Source: Helicobacter sp. MIT 99-5507
GTDB lineage: Bacteria; Campylobacterota; Campylobacteria; Campylobacterales; Helicobacteraceae
NCBI RefSeq assembly: GCF_003364295.1
Contig: NZ_NXLO01000003.1
Coordinates: forward strand, 124,001 to 188,000
Direction: 5' to 3'
Length of the DNA stretch: 64,000 nt
Each line of letters opens with the position of its first letter. Position 1 is the stretch's first letter. Made by a program: the position numbers and the translations under genes. Shown in pieces: positions 1-8,540 of this stretch. A model generated the notes under the pieces. It was not told where the DNA came from, did not search any database, and saw only the letters and a program-made list of their open reading frames with translations.

Positions 1-111
1 GCAAAGCTTCATTTTGCTTTTCAATGCTAATTTGCACAAACTTACTAAATATCTCAACTCTCAAATTTATATCTCTTTAAACATAGATTCTATCAATGAT
101 TATACTATATC

Positions 112-161
112 AAATATTTTAAATTACAAGATATTTTTTAAAGATAAAACTAGAATCCAAA
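112..161 (+). repeat. Direct repeat, copy A (downstream of metA)
   Basis: An AT-rich stretch of about 50 bases that matches 2539-2587 in the same orientation. By eye the copies differ at five transitions and one single-base indel. Both contain a shared core of TTTTTAA, then AGATAAAA, then TAGAATC. The two copies bracket the metY-metA block. In copy B the core could be the promoter of the TauE-like gene; copy A has no evident gene to serve. Confidence 0.6.
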
Positions 162-169
162 ATATTTTC

Positions 170-1057
170 TTAGTGCAAAATAAATGGTGTATCTTGATAA
201 ACCTTAAAATTTAGCCAATTTGCAAAAATCACACTAGCATTACTTCGCCATGAGAAATTTGGCACACAAACATCATTATAGTAATTTTGCGGTTTTAAAA
301 TAGGAAGTCCCTTTTTTAAATCACGTTTATACTCAATATCTAACGTTTCTCTTGCATATTCTGGGTGTCCTAAGATAAAATAATCCTTTTCATCTCGAAG
401 CACTGAGATTCCGCTTATATCCCCATTTAAAAGCACCTTAAGTGTTGGATTGCCCCTTACTTGCGCCTCATCAATGTGAGAGTGTCGTGAATGAGGAATC
501 TGCACGATATCATCTAAGCCATTTAGTATCAAATCTTGCTCTATAATTGTGTGTTTAAAGACCCCAAAAAGTTTAGATTTAAGAGGGATTTTCTTAATTT
601 TATGGAAATAGTTTAGTCCTGCCATCGCACCCCAGCATATATATAGTGAGCTTGTGCAATGTGTTTTTAAAAAATCCATAATCTTACACAATTCACCCCA
701 ATATTTTACCTCGTAAAAATCCAAATGTTCTATGGGCGCACCAGTGATTATAGCACCATCAAATTTACGATTACCAATCTCGCTAAAATTTACATAAAAT
801 CGCTCTAGGTGCGAGTATGGGGTATTTTGTCCCACATAGCTTTCTGTTGATAAAAGCGTGATATTTACCTGCAATGGTGAATTTGCAAGTAATGATAAAA
901 TTTGATTTTCTGTTTCAATCTTTGTTGGCATTAGATTGCAAATTAATACTTCTAAGGGACGAATATCTTGATGCTTTGCTTTATGACTACCCATTATAAA
1001 CGCACTTTGCTTAAGTAGAGAAAATGCCGGAATATCCTCTGGAATGACTAATGGCAT
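170..1057 (-). CDS. metA: Homoserine O-acetyltransferase (MetA family)
   Basis: Activates homoserine for methionine synthesis in the cytoplasm. The 295-aa length is normal for MetA. The catalytic Cys is seen at residue 141 (in YICWGAMAG) and the His/Glu pair at 231/233 (GHPEYARET). The residue that sets acyl-CoA preference, in GAPIEHLDF, is Glu110. In this family Glu at that place goes with acetyl-CoA and Gly with succinyl-CoA, so O-acetylhomoserine is the expected product. That fits metY, an O-acetylhomoserine sulfhydrylase, 101 bases upstream on the same strand. The ATG is preceded by an AAAGGAA ribosome site. The gene looks somewhat richer in G+C than its neighbours and the metYA pair is bracketed by direct repeats, which hints at acquisition (inference). 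Confidence 0.93.
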   Translation of the reverse strand: MPLVIPEDIPAFSLLKQSAFIMGSHKAKHQDIRPLEVLICNLMPTKIETENQILSLLANSPLQVNITLLSTESYVGQNTPYSHLERFYVNFSEIGNRKFDGAIITGAPIEHLDFYEVKYWGELCKIMDFLKTHCTSSLYICWGAMAGLNYFHKIKKIPLKSKLFGVFKHTIIEQDLILNGLDDIVQIPHSRHSHIDEAQVRGNPTLKVLLNGDISGISVLRDEKDYFILGHPEYARETLDIEYKRDLKKGLPILKPQNYYNDVCVPNFSWRSNASVIFANWLNFKVYQDTPFILH

Positions 1058-1114
1058 AAATTTCCTTTATTTAAAAATCCAAAAAAAATAATAATTTTAT
1101 TTTTAAATACTAAA

Positions 1115-1142
1115 TGTGGAATCTAAAAAATGAGATTCCACA
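1115..1142 (-). terminator. Hairpin between metY and metA
   Basis: Perfect 10-bp inverted repeat (TGTGGAATCT and AGATTCCACA) with an 8-base loop, 17 bases after the metY stop and 58 bases before the metA start. On the minus strand the stem is followed by a T-rich but broken run (TTTAGTATTTAAA). It may be a partial terminator or an RNA-stabilising hairpin that lowers metA expression relative to metY. Confidence 0.55.
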
Positions 1143-1158
1143 AATATGGAATATAAAA

Positions 1159-2457
1159 TTATTTCTCCAATGCCCTTTTCAAATCTGCAATTAAATCGCT
1201 AGGATTTTCTAGTCCTATACTTAAACGCACCGTGCTAGGCGTGATTCCAGCACTTTCTAACTCTGCTTTGCTAAGTTGTGAATGAGTGGTAGAAGCTGGA
1301 TGAATCACAAGTGATTTAGAATCTCCTATATTTGCAACAATTGAAAAAATCTCTAAGTTATTGCATAGCTTTTTTGCTTCCTCATGACTTCCTACCTCAA
1401 ATGCTATAAGCCCACTACTTGCAGAATCTTTAAAGTATTTTTTAAGCAGTAAGTGGTATTGATTATTAGGAAGCCCAGGATAAAATACTTTTTTTACTTT
1501 TGGGTGAGATTCTAGGAATTTTGCCACTTCTAGTGCATTTGCCGAATGCCGCTTAATGCGGAGCTCTAATGTTTCTAAACCTTGAATAATTATCCATGCA
1601 TTTTGCGGAGATATAGTAGCCCCTATATTTCTAAGCCACTCAGTAATAAGGCGAATGCCAAAGATAGGTAGCACACCTGCAAGACTTGCATACACAAGCC
1701 CATGATAGCTTTCATCTGGTGTATTAAATGCAGGATAGCGAGGATTATCTACAAGCAATTCATTTAAGCCATTTCGCTCGATAATAGCTCCTCCAAGTGC
1801 GCTTCCTTGTCCATTTACATATTTACTAAGACTATAAACACTAACATCCACACCATAATCAAATGGTTTATGTAAAAATGCTGTAGCCACAGTATTATCA
1901 CAGATTGTTACGATTCCATGATTTTTAGCAATTTTTACGATTTTTTCAACATCAGCAATTGCAATTTGTGGATTACTAAGACTTTCAAAGAAAATTGCCT
2001 TTGTATTACTATCAATCACCTTTTCAAGCGTGCCATCAATATCATCAATATCAAACACACGCGAAGTTACGCCAAAACGTTTAAATGTATGTGCGATTAA
2101 AGTCTGCGAACCACCATAGATTTTATTAGAATACACTATGTTATCGCCATTTTGTGCTAGATTTGCAAGTGCATAAAAAATCGCTGAGCTACCGCTAGCA
2201 GTAGCCACACCAAACGCCCCTCCTTCTACAGCTGCAAGGCGGTCACCTAGAATCTTATAAGTAGGATTTGTAAGACGAGTATAAATGTTGCCAAGCTCTT
2301 GCAAACCAAATCTAGCCGCTGCCTGCTCTAAATTCTCAAAGCTATAAGCGGTGTTTTGATATACCGGCACACTTAAAGTGCGTTGTGTATCATATGTATA
2401 ACCAGCATGAAGTGCTAGTGTTTCTTGTGTAAAATTATTATGTGTTAAATTTGCCAT
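1159..2457 (-). CDS. metY: O-acetylhomoserine aminocarboxypropyltransferase (sulfhydrylase)
   Basis: PLP-dependent enzyme of the Cys/Met metabolism family that makes homocysteine from O-acetylhomoserine and sulfide. The 432-aa length is typical of MetY and longer than the roughly 380-400 aa of MetB or MetC. The Schiff-base Lys is residue 212 in YSLSKYVNGQG; the phosphate-binding ATASGSSAI segment is near residue 86 and the DNTVATAFLHKP segment near 187. With metA immediately downstream it gives a direct-sulfhydrylation route to methionine. The ATG has an AAAGGAT ribosome site. A MetB-like cystathionine synthase is less likely, given length and the acetyl-type MetA next door. Confidence 0.93.
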   Translation of the reverse strand: MANLTHNNFTQETLALHAGYTYDTQRTLSVPVYQNTAYSFENLEQAAARFGLQELGNIYTRLTNPTYKILGDRLAAVEGGAFGVATASGSSAIFYALANLAQNGDNIVYSNKIYGGSQTLIAHTFKRFGVTSRVFDIDDIDGTLEKVIDSNTKAIFFESLSNPQIAIADVEKIVKIAKNHGIVTICDNTVATAFLHKPFDYGVDVSVYSLSKYVNGQGSALGGAIIERNGLNELLVDNPRYPAFNTPDESYHGLVYASLAGVLPIFGIRLITEWLRNIGATISPQNAWIIIQGLETLELRIKRHSANALEVAKFLESHPKVKKVFYPGLPNNQYHLLLKKYFKDSASSGLIAFEVGSHEEAKKLCNNLEIFSIVANIGDSKSLVIHPASTTHSQLSKAELESAGITPSTVRLSIGLENPSDLIADLKRALEK

Positions 2458-2487
2458 TTTGTATCCTTTGTAAAAAAAATTGATGGA

Positions 2488-2493
2488 ATTATA
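2488..2493 (-). promoter_or_regulatory. -10 element of the metY promoter
   Basis: Read on the minus strand this is a consensus TATAAT in an AT-rich upstream region with no clear -35, as is usual for Helicobacter sigma-70 promoters. The start of transcription would fall near 2481, giving a leader of about 24 bases. Confidence 0.5.
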
Positions 2494-2538
2494 ACATATA
2501 TTTTTTAAAATACAATATGTAATTTTAAAATTTATAAT

Positions 2539-2587
2539 AAATATTTTAAGTTACAAAATACTTTTTAAGATAAAATTAGAATCTAAA
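2539..2587 (+). repeat. Direct repeat, copy B (between metY and the TauE-like gene)
   Basis: Partner of 112-161. It contains TAAAAT at 2571-2576, which would serve as a -10 element for the gene starting at 2610, with transcription starting near 2583. This copy is therefore probably the functional one and copy A a relic or duplicate (inference). Confidence 0.55.
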
Positions 2588-2609
2588 TTTTGATATTTTA
2601 AGGCTTTAG

Positions 2610-3353
2610 ATGGATATTGCAATACTTGCTATTTATGGCATTGCAGCTGGGATTCTAGCTGGAATCTTTGGTATTGGCGGAGGGACATTGATCGTTCCTG
2701 CAATGATATTTTTTGGATTTGATATAAAAAATGCTATTGGAATCTCTGCAATGCAAATGATTTTTTCATCAGTATATGGAACATATCTAAACATAAAAGC
2801 AAAAATGCTAAATTTTGAAATAGCGAAATTTGTGGCAGCTGGGGGATTGCTTGGGGCTGCATTTAGTGGCTTTGTAGTTGATGCATTGCAACCTATATAT
2901 CTTGAAGTGGCATTTATTTTGATTTGTATTTATTCGCTATTTAAAAATCTAAAGCAAAAAAGTGAAATAAAATCCCAAAAAAATAATATCCCCAAAGAGT
3001 TCGTATTATTTATCGTGGGTTTTGTTACTGGAATCTTTGCTATATCTCTTGGAATTGGCGGAGGATTGATAATAGTGCCAGCAATTGCGTATTATCTAAA
3101 TATTCCAACAAAACAAATAGTGCCAGTATCGCTATTTTTTGTAATATTTTCATCATTATCTGGGACTATAAGCCTTGCAATAAATGGTTATGCTAATTAT
3201 AAAGAAGGGCTTATTGTTGGGATATTTTCTCTTATTGGCGTATATATAGGAACAAAAATCAATAAAAAAATATCAAATAGATTCCATAAAAATGCAGTAA
3301 CAATACTATATCTAATAGTGCTTGCCGTAATGATAAAAAATATCATAAGTTAG
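2610..3353 (+). CDS. TauE/SafE family anion permease
   Basis: Inner-membrane protein of 247 aa, almost wholly hydrophobic, with the internal duplication usual in this family: GIFGIGGGTLIVPAM near residue 20 and ISLGIGGGLIIVPAI near residue 145. Each repeat holds a glycine-rich loop between membrane helices. Members export sulfite, sulfoacetate or other organosulfur anions, but the substrate cannot be read from sequence. Divergent from metY, so a sulfur link is tempting but unproven. The ribosome site is weak (TAAGG). Confidence 0.85.
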   Translation: MDIAILAIYGIAAGILAGIFGIGGGTLIVPAMIFFGFDIKNAIGISAMQMIFSSVYGTYLNIKAKMLNFEIAKFVAAGGLLGAAFSGFVVDALQPIYLEVAFILICIYSLFKNLKQKSEIKSQKNNIPKEFVLFIVGFVTGIFAISLGIGGGLIIVPAIAYYLNIPTKQIVPVSLFFVIFSSLSGTISLAINGYANYKEGLIVGIFSLIGVYIGTKINKKISNRFHKNAVTILYLIVLAVMIKNIIS

Positions 3354-3389
3354 ATACAATTCCTAATTTATTTTACCTCTTATAAAAAT

Positions 3390-6203
3390 ATGGAGAATAT
3401 TTTGGAACATATTAAAATAATTGGAGCAAAAGAAAATAATTTAAATAATATTAATCTTAGTATTCCAAAAAATAAATTAGTAGTTTTTACAGGGCTTAGT
3501 GGAAGCGGAAAAAGCACTCTTGCATTTGACACACTATATGCTGAAGGACAAAGAAGATATTTAGAATCTTTATCTAGCTATGCAAGGCAATTCCTAGATC
3601 AAATTGGCAAACCAAATGTAGAAAAGATAGAAGGACTTATGCCTGCTATTGCAATTGATCAAAAAACAACATCAAAAAATCCCCGCTCAACCGTTGGCAC
3701 GATAACAGAGATATATGATTATCTTAGATTGTTATATACAAGAGTTGGTGTGCAACACTGCCATAAATGCGATAAACCAATATCTCATATGACTAGTAGT
3801 GATATTATAAATCAAGTATTATCATTAAAAGAAGGCACAAAAATCTTAATCCTTGCTCCAATATTTAAAGAAAAAAAGGGAACTTTTAGTGATGTATTAG
3901 ATAGTTTGCGTCAAAAAGGCTATCTTAGAGTAATAATTGATGGGGTATTAAGTCGCCTTGATGAACAAATAGAATTATCAAAAAATAAAAAACATACATT
4001 AAAAATCGTAGTAGATAGAGTTGTAGTAAATGAAGAAAACAAAGCAAGAATTGCACATGCAACAGAATTAGCACTAAAAGAATCTTATGGCGAGGTCGAG
4101 ATTCTACAAAATGACGAAAAAAAGCCTCTTCATTATAGTGAGCATTTTGCTTGTTTTGATTGTAAAGTAAGCTTTGAAGAATTAGAACCGCTAAGCTTTT
4201 CTTTTAATTCACCAAAAGGTGCTTGCCCTAGCTGTAATGGACTTGGACTAAATTATAGAATTGATACAAAAAAAATAATAAATCCTCACTTGCCACTATG
4301 CAAAGGTGGTATAAAAATAATCTATGGATTTAATAAAGGCTATTACAGCGAATTATTTAGAGGATTTGCAGAGAGCGCAGATATCGATATAAATGAATGT
4401 TTTGAAAATCTAAGCAAAGAACAACAAAAACAGATTCTATATGGAAGCACAAAAGAATTTAAAATTAAATGGAAAAATAGCTCTATTACTCGCATATGGG
4501 AAGGTATATTAAAAATCGCATATGATATGTTTAAAGATGAAAGAGATGGGCTTAATGACTATATGAGTGAAAAAATATGTGATACCTGCAATGGCAATAG
4601 ATTGAGAGTAGAATCTCTAAGCGTAAAAGTGGCAAATTATGGAATTGGTGAAATAATAAATATGCCAATTGAAGATGTATATAAAATATTTAGCAATGAT
4701 GATAATTTTGCATATTTAAGTGAGCAGCAAAAATTTATTGCAAAAAGTATTTTAAAAGAGATTAAAGAGAGACTTTATTTCTTATATGATGTTGGACTTG
4801 GATATTTAACACTAGGACGAGATAGTAGAACAATAAGTGGTGGTGAAAATCAGCGAATAAGAATTGCAAGTCAAATTGGTAGCGGACTAACAGGCGTTTT
4901 GTATGTCCTTGATGAGCCAAGTATCGGACTTCATGAAAGGGACACTCTAAAGCTTATAAAAACATTGCAAAATTTGCAAAAAAAGGGAAATACGCTAGTT
5001 GTAGTAGAACATGATAAAGAAACAATTAAAAATGCTGATTATATAGTAGATATAGGTCCTGGAGCAGGGAAAAATGGTGGAAATGTGATATTTAGCGGGA
5101 ATCTAAAAGATATGATGAAAGCAAAAACATTAACCGCGGAGTATATAAGTGGCAAAAAAAAGATTGAATATTTTTATAGACGAAAACAAGAAAAATGGCT
5201 TACTATCAAAAATATCAATATCAATAATATAAAAAATCTTGATGTAAAAATTCCACTATTTAATTTTGTATGTTTTAGCGGCGTAAGTGGAAGTGGCAAA
5301 AGCTCTATTGTATTGCAAACATTGCTTCCAAATGCAAAAGAGATTCTAAATAATGCTAAAAAAATAAATAAAGTAGATAATGTAACCATAGAGGGATTAG
5401 AACATTTAGATAAAGTTATATATATAGATCAAAGTCCAATTGGAAGAACCCCACGAAGCAACCCAGCAACTTATACTTGTGTAATGGATGATATAAGAGA
5501 TTTGTTTGCACAAACAAAAGAAGCAAAAATACGAGGTTACAATATAGGGCGATTTAGCTTTAATGTAAAAGGTGGCAGGTGTGAGAGATGTTTTGGTGAA
5601 GGTGAAATAAAAATTGAAATGCACTTTTTGCCAGATATTCTTGTGAAATGTGATGCATGTGGTGGAAAAAAATACAATAAACAAACACTAGAAATAACAT
5701 ACAATGGAAAAAATATCGCTGATGTGCTAGATTTAAGCGTAGATGAGGCACTTATTTTTTTCAAAAAGATTCCAAAAATCGCCCAAAAGCTAACAAGACT
5801 TCAAGAGATAGGACTTGGATATATCAAACTAGGACAAAATGCACTCTCACTAAGTGGAGGTGAGGCACAAAGAATAAAAATAGCAAAAGAATTATGCAAA
5901 AAAGACACAGGAAAAACTCTATATATACTAGATGAGCCGACTACTGGACTGCATTTTGATGATATTAATAAATTAATGAAAGTGCTTCATCATCTAACTA
6001 GCCTTGGAAATAGTGTAGTTGTAATAGAACATAATCTTGATGTAATAAAAAATGCTGATTATATTATAGATATTGGTCCAGAAGGTGGAAGTAAGGGTGG
6101 AAAAATAGTTGATTGTGGCTCGCCAGAAGATTTAATCAAAAATGTAAAAAAATCAAAAAGCTATACAGCAAAATTCCTTGCTCTTGAGTTAGGCGCTAAA
6201 TGA
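3390..6203 (+). CDS. uvrA: UvrABC system protein A
   Basis: DNA damage-recognition ATPase of nucleotide excision repair; works with UvrB and UvrC. 937 aa, normal length. Two ABC modules are visible: Walker A GLSGSGKS at residues 35-42 and GVSGSGKS near 630, with signature and Walker B stretches (SGGENQRIRIA, YVLDEPSIGLHE; SGGEAQRIKIAKE, YILDEPTTGLHF). Zinc-binding Cys pairs occur in both halves, including CERCFGEGEIK followed by CDACGGKKY. The annotated ATG has no ribosome site. The in-frame TTG at 3402 is preceded by GGAG at a 6-base spacing and gives the family-like start MEHIKIIGAKENNL, so 3402 is the more likely start. Converges on pflA with a 12-base gap. Confidence 0.97.
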   Translation: MENILEHIKIIGAKENNLNNINLSIPKNKLVVFTGLSGSGKSTLAFDTLYAEGQRRYLESLSSYARQFLDQIGKPNVEKIEGLMPAIAIDQKTTSKNPRSTVGTITEIYDYLRLLYTRVGVQHCHKCDKPISHMTSSDIINQVLSLKEGTKILILAPIFKEKKGTFSDVLDSLRQKGYLRVIIDGVLSRLDEQIELSKNKKHTLKIVVDRVVVNEENKARIAHATELALKESYGEVEILQNDEKKPLHYSEHFACFDCKVSFEELEPLSFSFNSPKGACPSCNGLGLNYRIDTKKIINPHLPLCKGGIKIIYGFNKGYYSELFRGFAESADIDINECFENLSKEQQKQILYGSTKEFKIKWKNSSITRIWEGILKIAYDMFKDERDGLNDYMSEKICDTCNGNRLRVESLSVKVANYGIGEIINMPIEDVYKIFSNDDNFAYLSEQQKFIAKSILKEIKERLYFLYDVGLGYLTLGRDSRTISGGENQRIRIASQIGSGLTGVLYVLDEPSIGLHERDTLKLIKTLQNLQKKGNTLVVVEHDKETIKNADYIVDIGPGAGKNGGNVIFSGNLKDMMKAKTLTAEYISGKKKIEYFYRRKQEKWLTIKNININNIKNLDVKIPLFNFVCFSGVSGSGKSSIVLQTLLPNAKEILNNAKKINKVDNVTIEGLEHLDKVIYIDQSPIGRTPRSNPATYTCVMDDIRDLFAQTKEAKIRGYNIGRFSFNVKGGRCERCFGEGEIKIEMHFLPDILVKCDACGGKKYNKQTLEITYNGKNIADVLDLSVDEALIFFKKIPKIAQKLTRLQEIGLGYIKLGQNALSLSGGEAQRIKIAKELCKKDTGKTLYILDEPTTGLHFDDINKLMKVLHHLTSLGNSVVVIEHNLDVIKNADYIIDIGPEGGSKGGKIVDCGSPEDLIKNVKKSKSYTAKFLALELGAK

Positions 6204-6215
6204 TAAATTTATTGC

Positions 6216-8540
6216 CTAATTTAGCAAATCTAGAGCATCGCTACATAATCTACCAAAAGAAGAATTAGAATCTATAGCCAAACATTTATCAAGCTCTATT
6301 TTTGAATTCGCACTCTCGCCTAGCTCGCTATAAGCTACACCTCTTAGATAATGCACTTTTTGAGATTCATTATTACTTAGCTCAATAGATTCTATATTTT
6401 TTAATACATCTAACATTTGAGTATATCTATAATCACTAAACAATACATCGCTATAAGCTAATTCTACAAATGGTGAATATTCATATATTTTTAGTGAATC
6501 TTGAAGATTTATTAAATCTATTGCATATCTTTGTATTGCGATATTATCATTAGATTCTATTGACCAATTTAACATATAATAATAAACATTTAGCATTTCT
6601 TTTGAATTAGGAAATAATTTTGATAATTCATCAAATAATGCAATTGCTTCATTTTTGCGATTTAGCTTTGCAAGTGATAAAAATAATATAATCCCAGAAT
6701 CTTGATATTCACCCAATTCCTTTGCGATACTAAAAGCATCTCTGCTTGAATGTGCTGCATTATTATAATCTTGCAAGGCAAAAAAGCTCTGTGATACATT
6801 ATAAAGCCAAATAAGTTTATCTTGAGTGTTTAGAGAACCTTGAAGCATTAGGTTTGATAAATCTAATGCCTTATTAAATAATGAAGATTCAAACAAACAT
6901 CTAAAAACTTGCTTTGAATTATTTGTTAGCAAAATCTCATTTTGTTGCAAGTAATAATCAACAATCTCTTTGCAGTTTTTAGAATCTTCAATAATTTTAA
7001 TATATGATTTTTTTATGTTTTCATTATTGCTATTTAGATTTGCTTTTAGAGCTAAGACATCTTTGTATAAACCCATAGCAAATAATGCATTTGCTTTTTT
7101 CTCATATGCCATACTTGATTGAGGAGTATTTGGATATGTAGCGATGATATAATCATATTGCTCTATTTGTTTTTCTAAATCACCTTCATTTAAATGAAAT
7201 AATAAATTATCATCTCTTTGTTTAATCAATGCTACATTATCAGAATCTTTAAATAGATTTAAAAATTCACTATTTATTCTATGAGCATCTTGCATCTTAG
7301 AATCTAGCTCATACCATAAGCTAATATCCATCATCAATTTTTCTTTAAATTCATCATTGCTTAAATAATTTAAAATACCATCTCCTGCTTTTGCAGCTAT
7401 ATCATATAGCTTCAAATCTGCCCATTTATGAAAATCTTTGTAACTAGAATCTAAATCATTTAAAAAATATTTTGGATTTGAATTTATAATCCTAGAAAAT
7501 AATATTTTAGCATTATCAAAGTCATTACTCTCTAGCTCAAAATTGCCCCAATTATATATAACATATGATGCAGTATCTAAATCTTTTGCTTCTTCGTATG
7601 CTTGTGCATATAAAGATTCTGGTCGTTTTCTATCACCATTTTTACTAAGATTCTTAGCGATACCAACAAGTGCATATTGAGCATATTTTGAAGATTGATA
7701 TTCATTTATAATCCTATCAAAATAATATCTAGCTTCATTATAAATTTTCATCTTGCTATAATTATCTGCCATAATAAATAATATTTCTGGGACACCAATA
7801 TCAGCTGGATATGCCCTAAGCCATCCTCTTGCAAGCTGCAATACATCATCTGGGATATAATTAATATTATGCATTGATTTAATCTTATACAATAATATAT
7901 CTCTTTTAAATAAGCTATTTGGGTATTCATTTAGTATTTCATCAGCAAGTTTGATAACTTCTTGATATTTTTTATTGTCATAAGTTGAACGAATATTTAA
8001 AAACAAAGCCAAATCTGGACCGACATTGTATGTTAGTGGTGAAGCATCAATATTTAGCTCTTTTATGCTAGGAAGTGTAGAATCTATAGAAATTGGGAAA
8101 TTTATCCCTCTATATGTTTTATTTGATAAAAATGGTATTTCACTATCATATCCAATAATCTGCCAAATCTTTGAAGTTTTTGGACGCTCAAGAGGAATAG
8201 GAATATTGCTTTTTAAATCAAGAAAAGTTGCAAATAATCTTTGGTCTTTTAGTGGTTTTATAAATAAATGAAATTTATTACCATTTATTTTTGAAGATAT
8301 TTCAAAAAATTCTGTTTTACTTACTGGATTGCTAGAAATAGGCGTGCTATCTATTATGCATTCAATCATAATATTTTTATTATTGATATCTTTATTTTCT
8401 TTGCAAGGAAATCTTTTGTCATGTTTTAGAGTGATGATTGAAAATCGTTTATTATTTTCAACACCATAATCTACCTCTATATTAAGAGCAAAGGCAATAT
8501 CAAAGATAAAAATAAAGATAAAAAGTTTATATAATCCCAC
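6216..8540 (-). CDS. pflA: Flagellar motor protein PflA (TPR-rich, periplasmic)
   Basis: 774 aa with an N-terminal signal peptide (about residues 1-19, ending near AFA-L) followed by a beta-rich segment and then a long helical region made of tetratricopeptide-like repeats, for example around residues 180-340 and 440-770. PflA ('paralysed flagella') is a periplasmic part of the Campylobacter and Helicobacter motor that works with PflB to scaffold the wide stator ring. The assignment rests on length, signal peptide plus TPR layout, and position: the gene follows nuoN, as in H. pylori. It overlaps the 3' end of nuoN by 14 bases, so it is very likely translated from the nuo transcript. A generic TPR protein cannot be excluded from sequence alone. 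Confidence 0.8.
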   Translation of the reverse strand: MGLYKLFIFIFIFDIAFALNIEVDYGVENNKRFSIITLKHDKRFPCKENKDINNKNIMIECIIDSTPISSNPVSKTEFFEISSKINGNKFHLFIKPLKDQRLFATFLDLKSNIPIPLERPKTSKIWQIIGYDSEIPFLSNKTYRGINFPISIDSTLPSIKELNIDASPLTYNVGPDLALFLNIRSTYDNKKYQEVIKLADEILNEYPNSLFKRDILLYKIKSMHNINYIPDDVLQLARGWLRAYPADIGVPEILFIMADNYSKMKIYNEARYYFDRIINEYQSSKYAQYALVGIAKNLSKNGDRKRPESLYAQAYEEAKDLDTASYVIYNWGNFELESNDFDNAKILFSRIINSNPKYFLNDLDSSYKDFHKWADLKLYDIAAKAGDGILNYLSNDEFKEKLMMDISLWYELDSKMQDAHRINSEFLNLFKDSDNVALIKQRDDNLLFHLNEGDLEKQIEQYDYIIATYPNTPQSSMAYEKKANALFAMGLYKDVLALKANLNSNNENIKKSYIKIIEDSKNCKEIVDYYLQQNEILLTNNSKQVFRCLFESSLFNKALDLSNLMLQGSLNTQDKLIWLYNVSQSFFALQDYNNAAHSSRDAFSIAKELGEYQDSGIILFLSLAKLNRKNEAIALFDELSKLFPNSKEMLNVYYYMLNWSIESNDNIAIQRYAIDLINLQDSLKIYEYSPFVELAYSDVLFSDYRYTQMLDVLKNIESIELSNNESQKVHYLRGVAYSELGESANSKIELDKCLAIDSNSSFGRLCSDALDLLN

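Noticed and set aside
14-214. 66-codon plus-strand frame at the window's left edge
   Set aside because: No ribosome site, low-complexity AT-rich composition, and it runs into the metA 3' end on the other strand.
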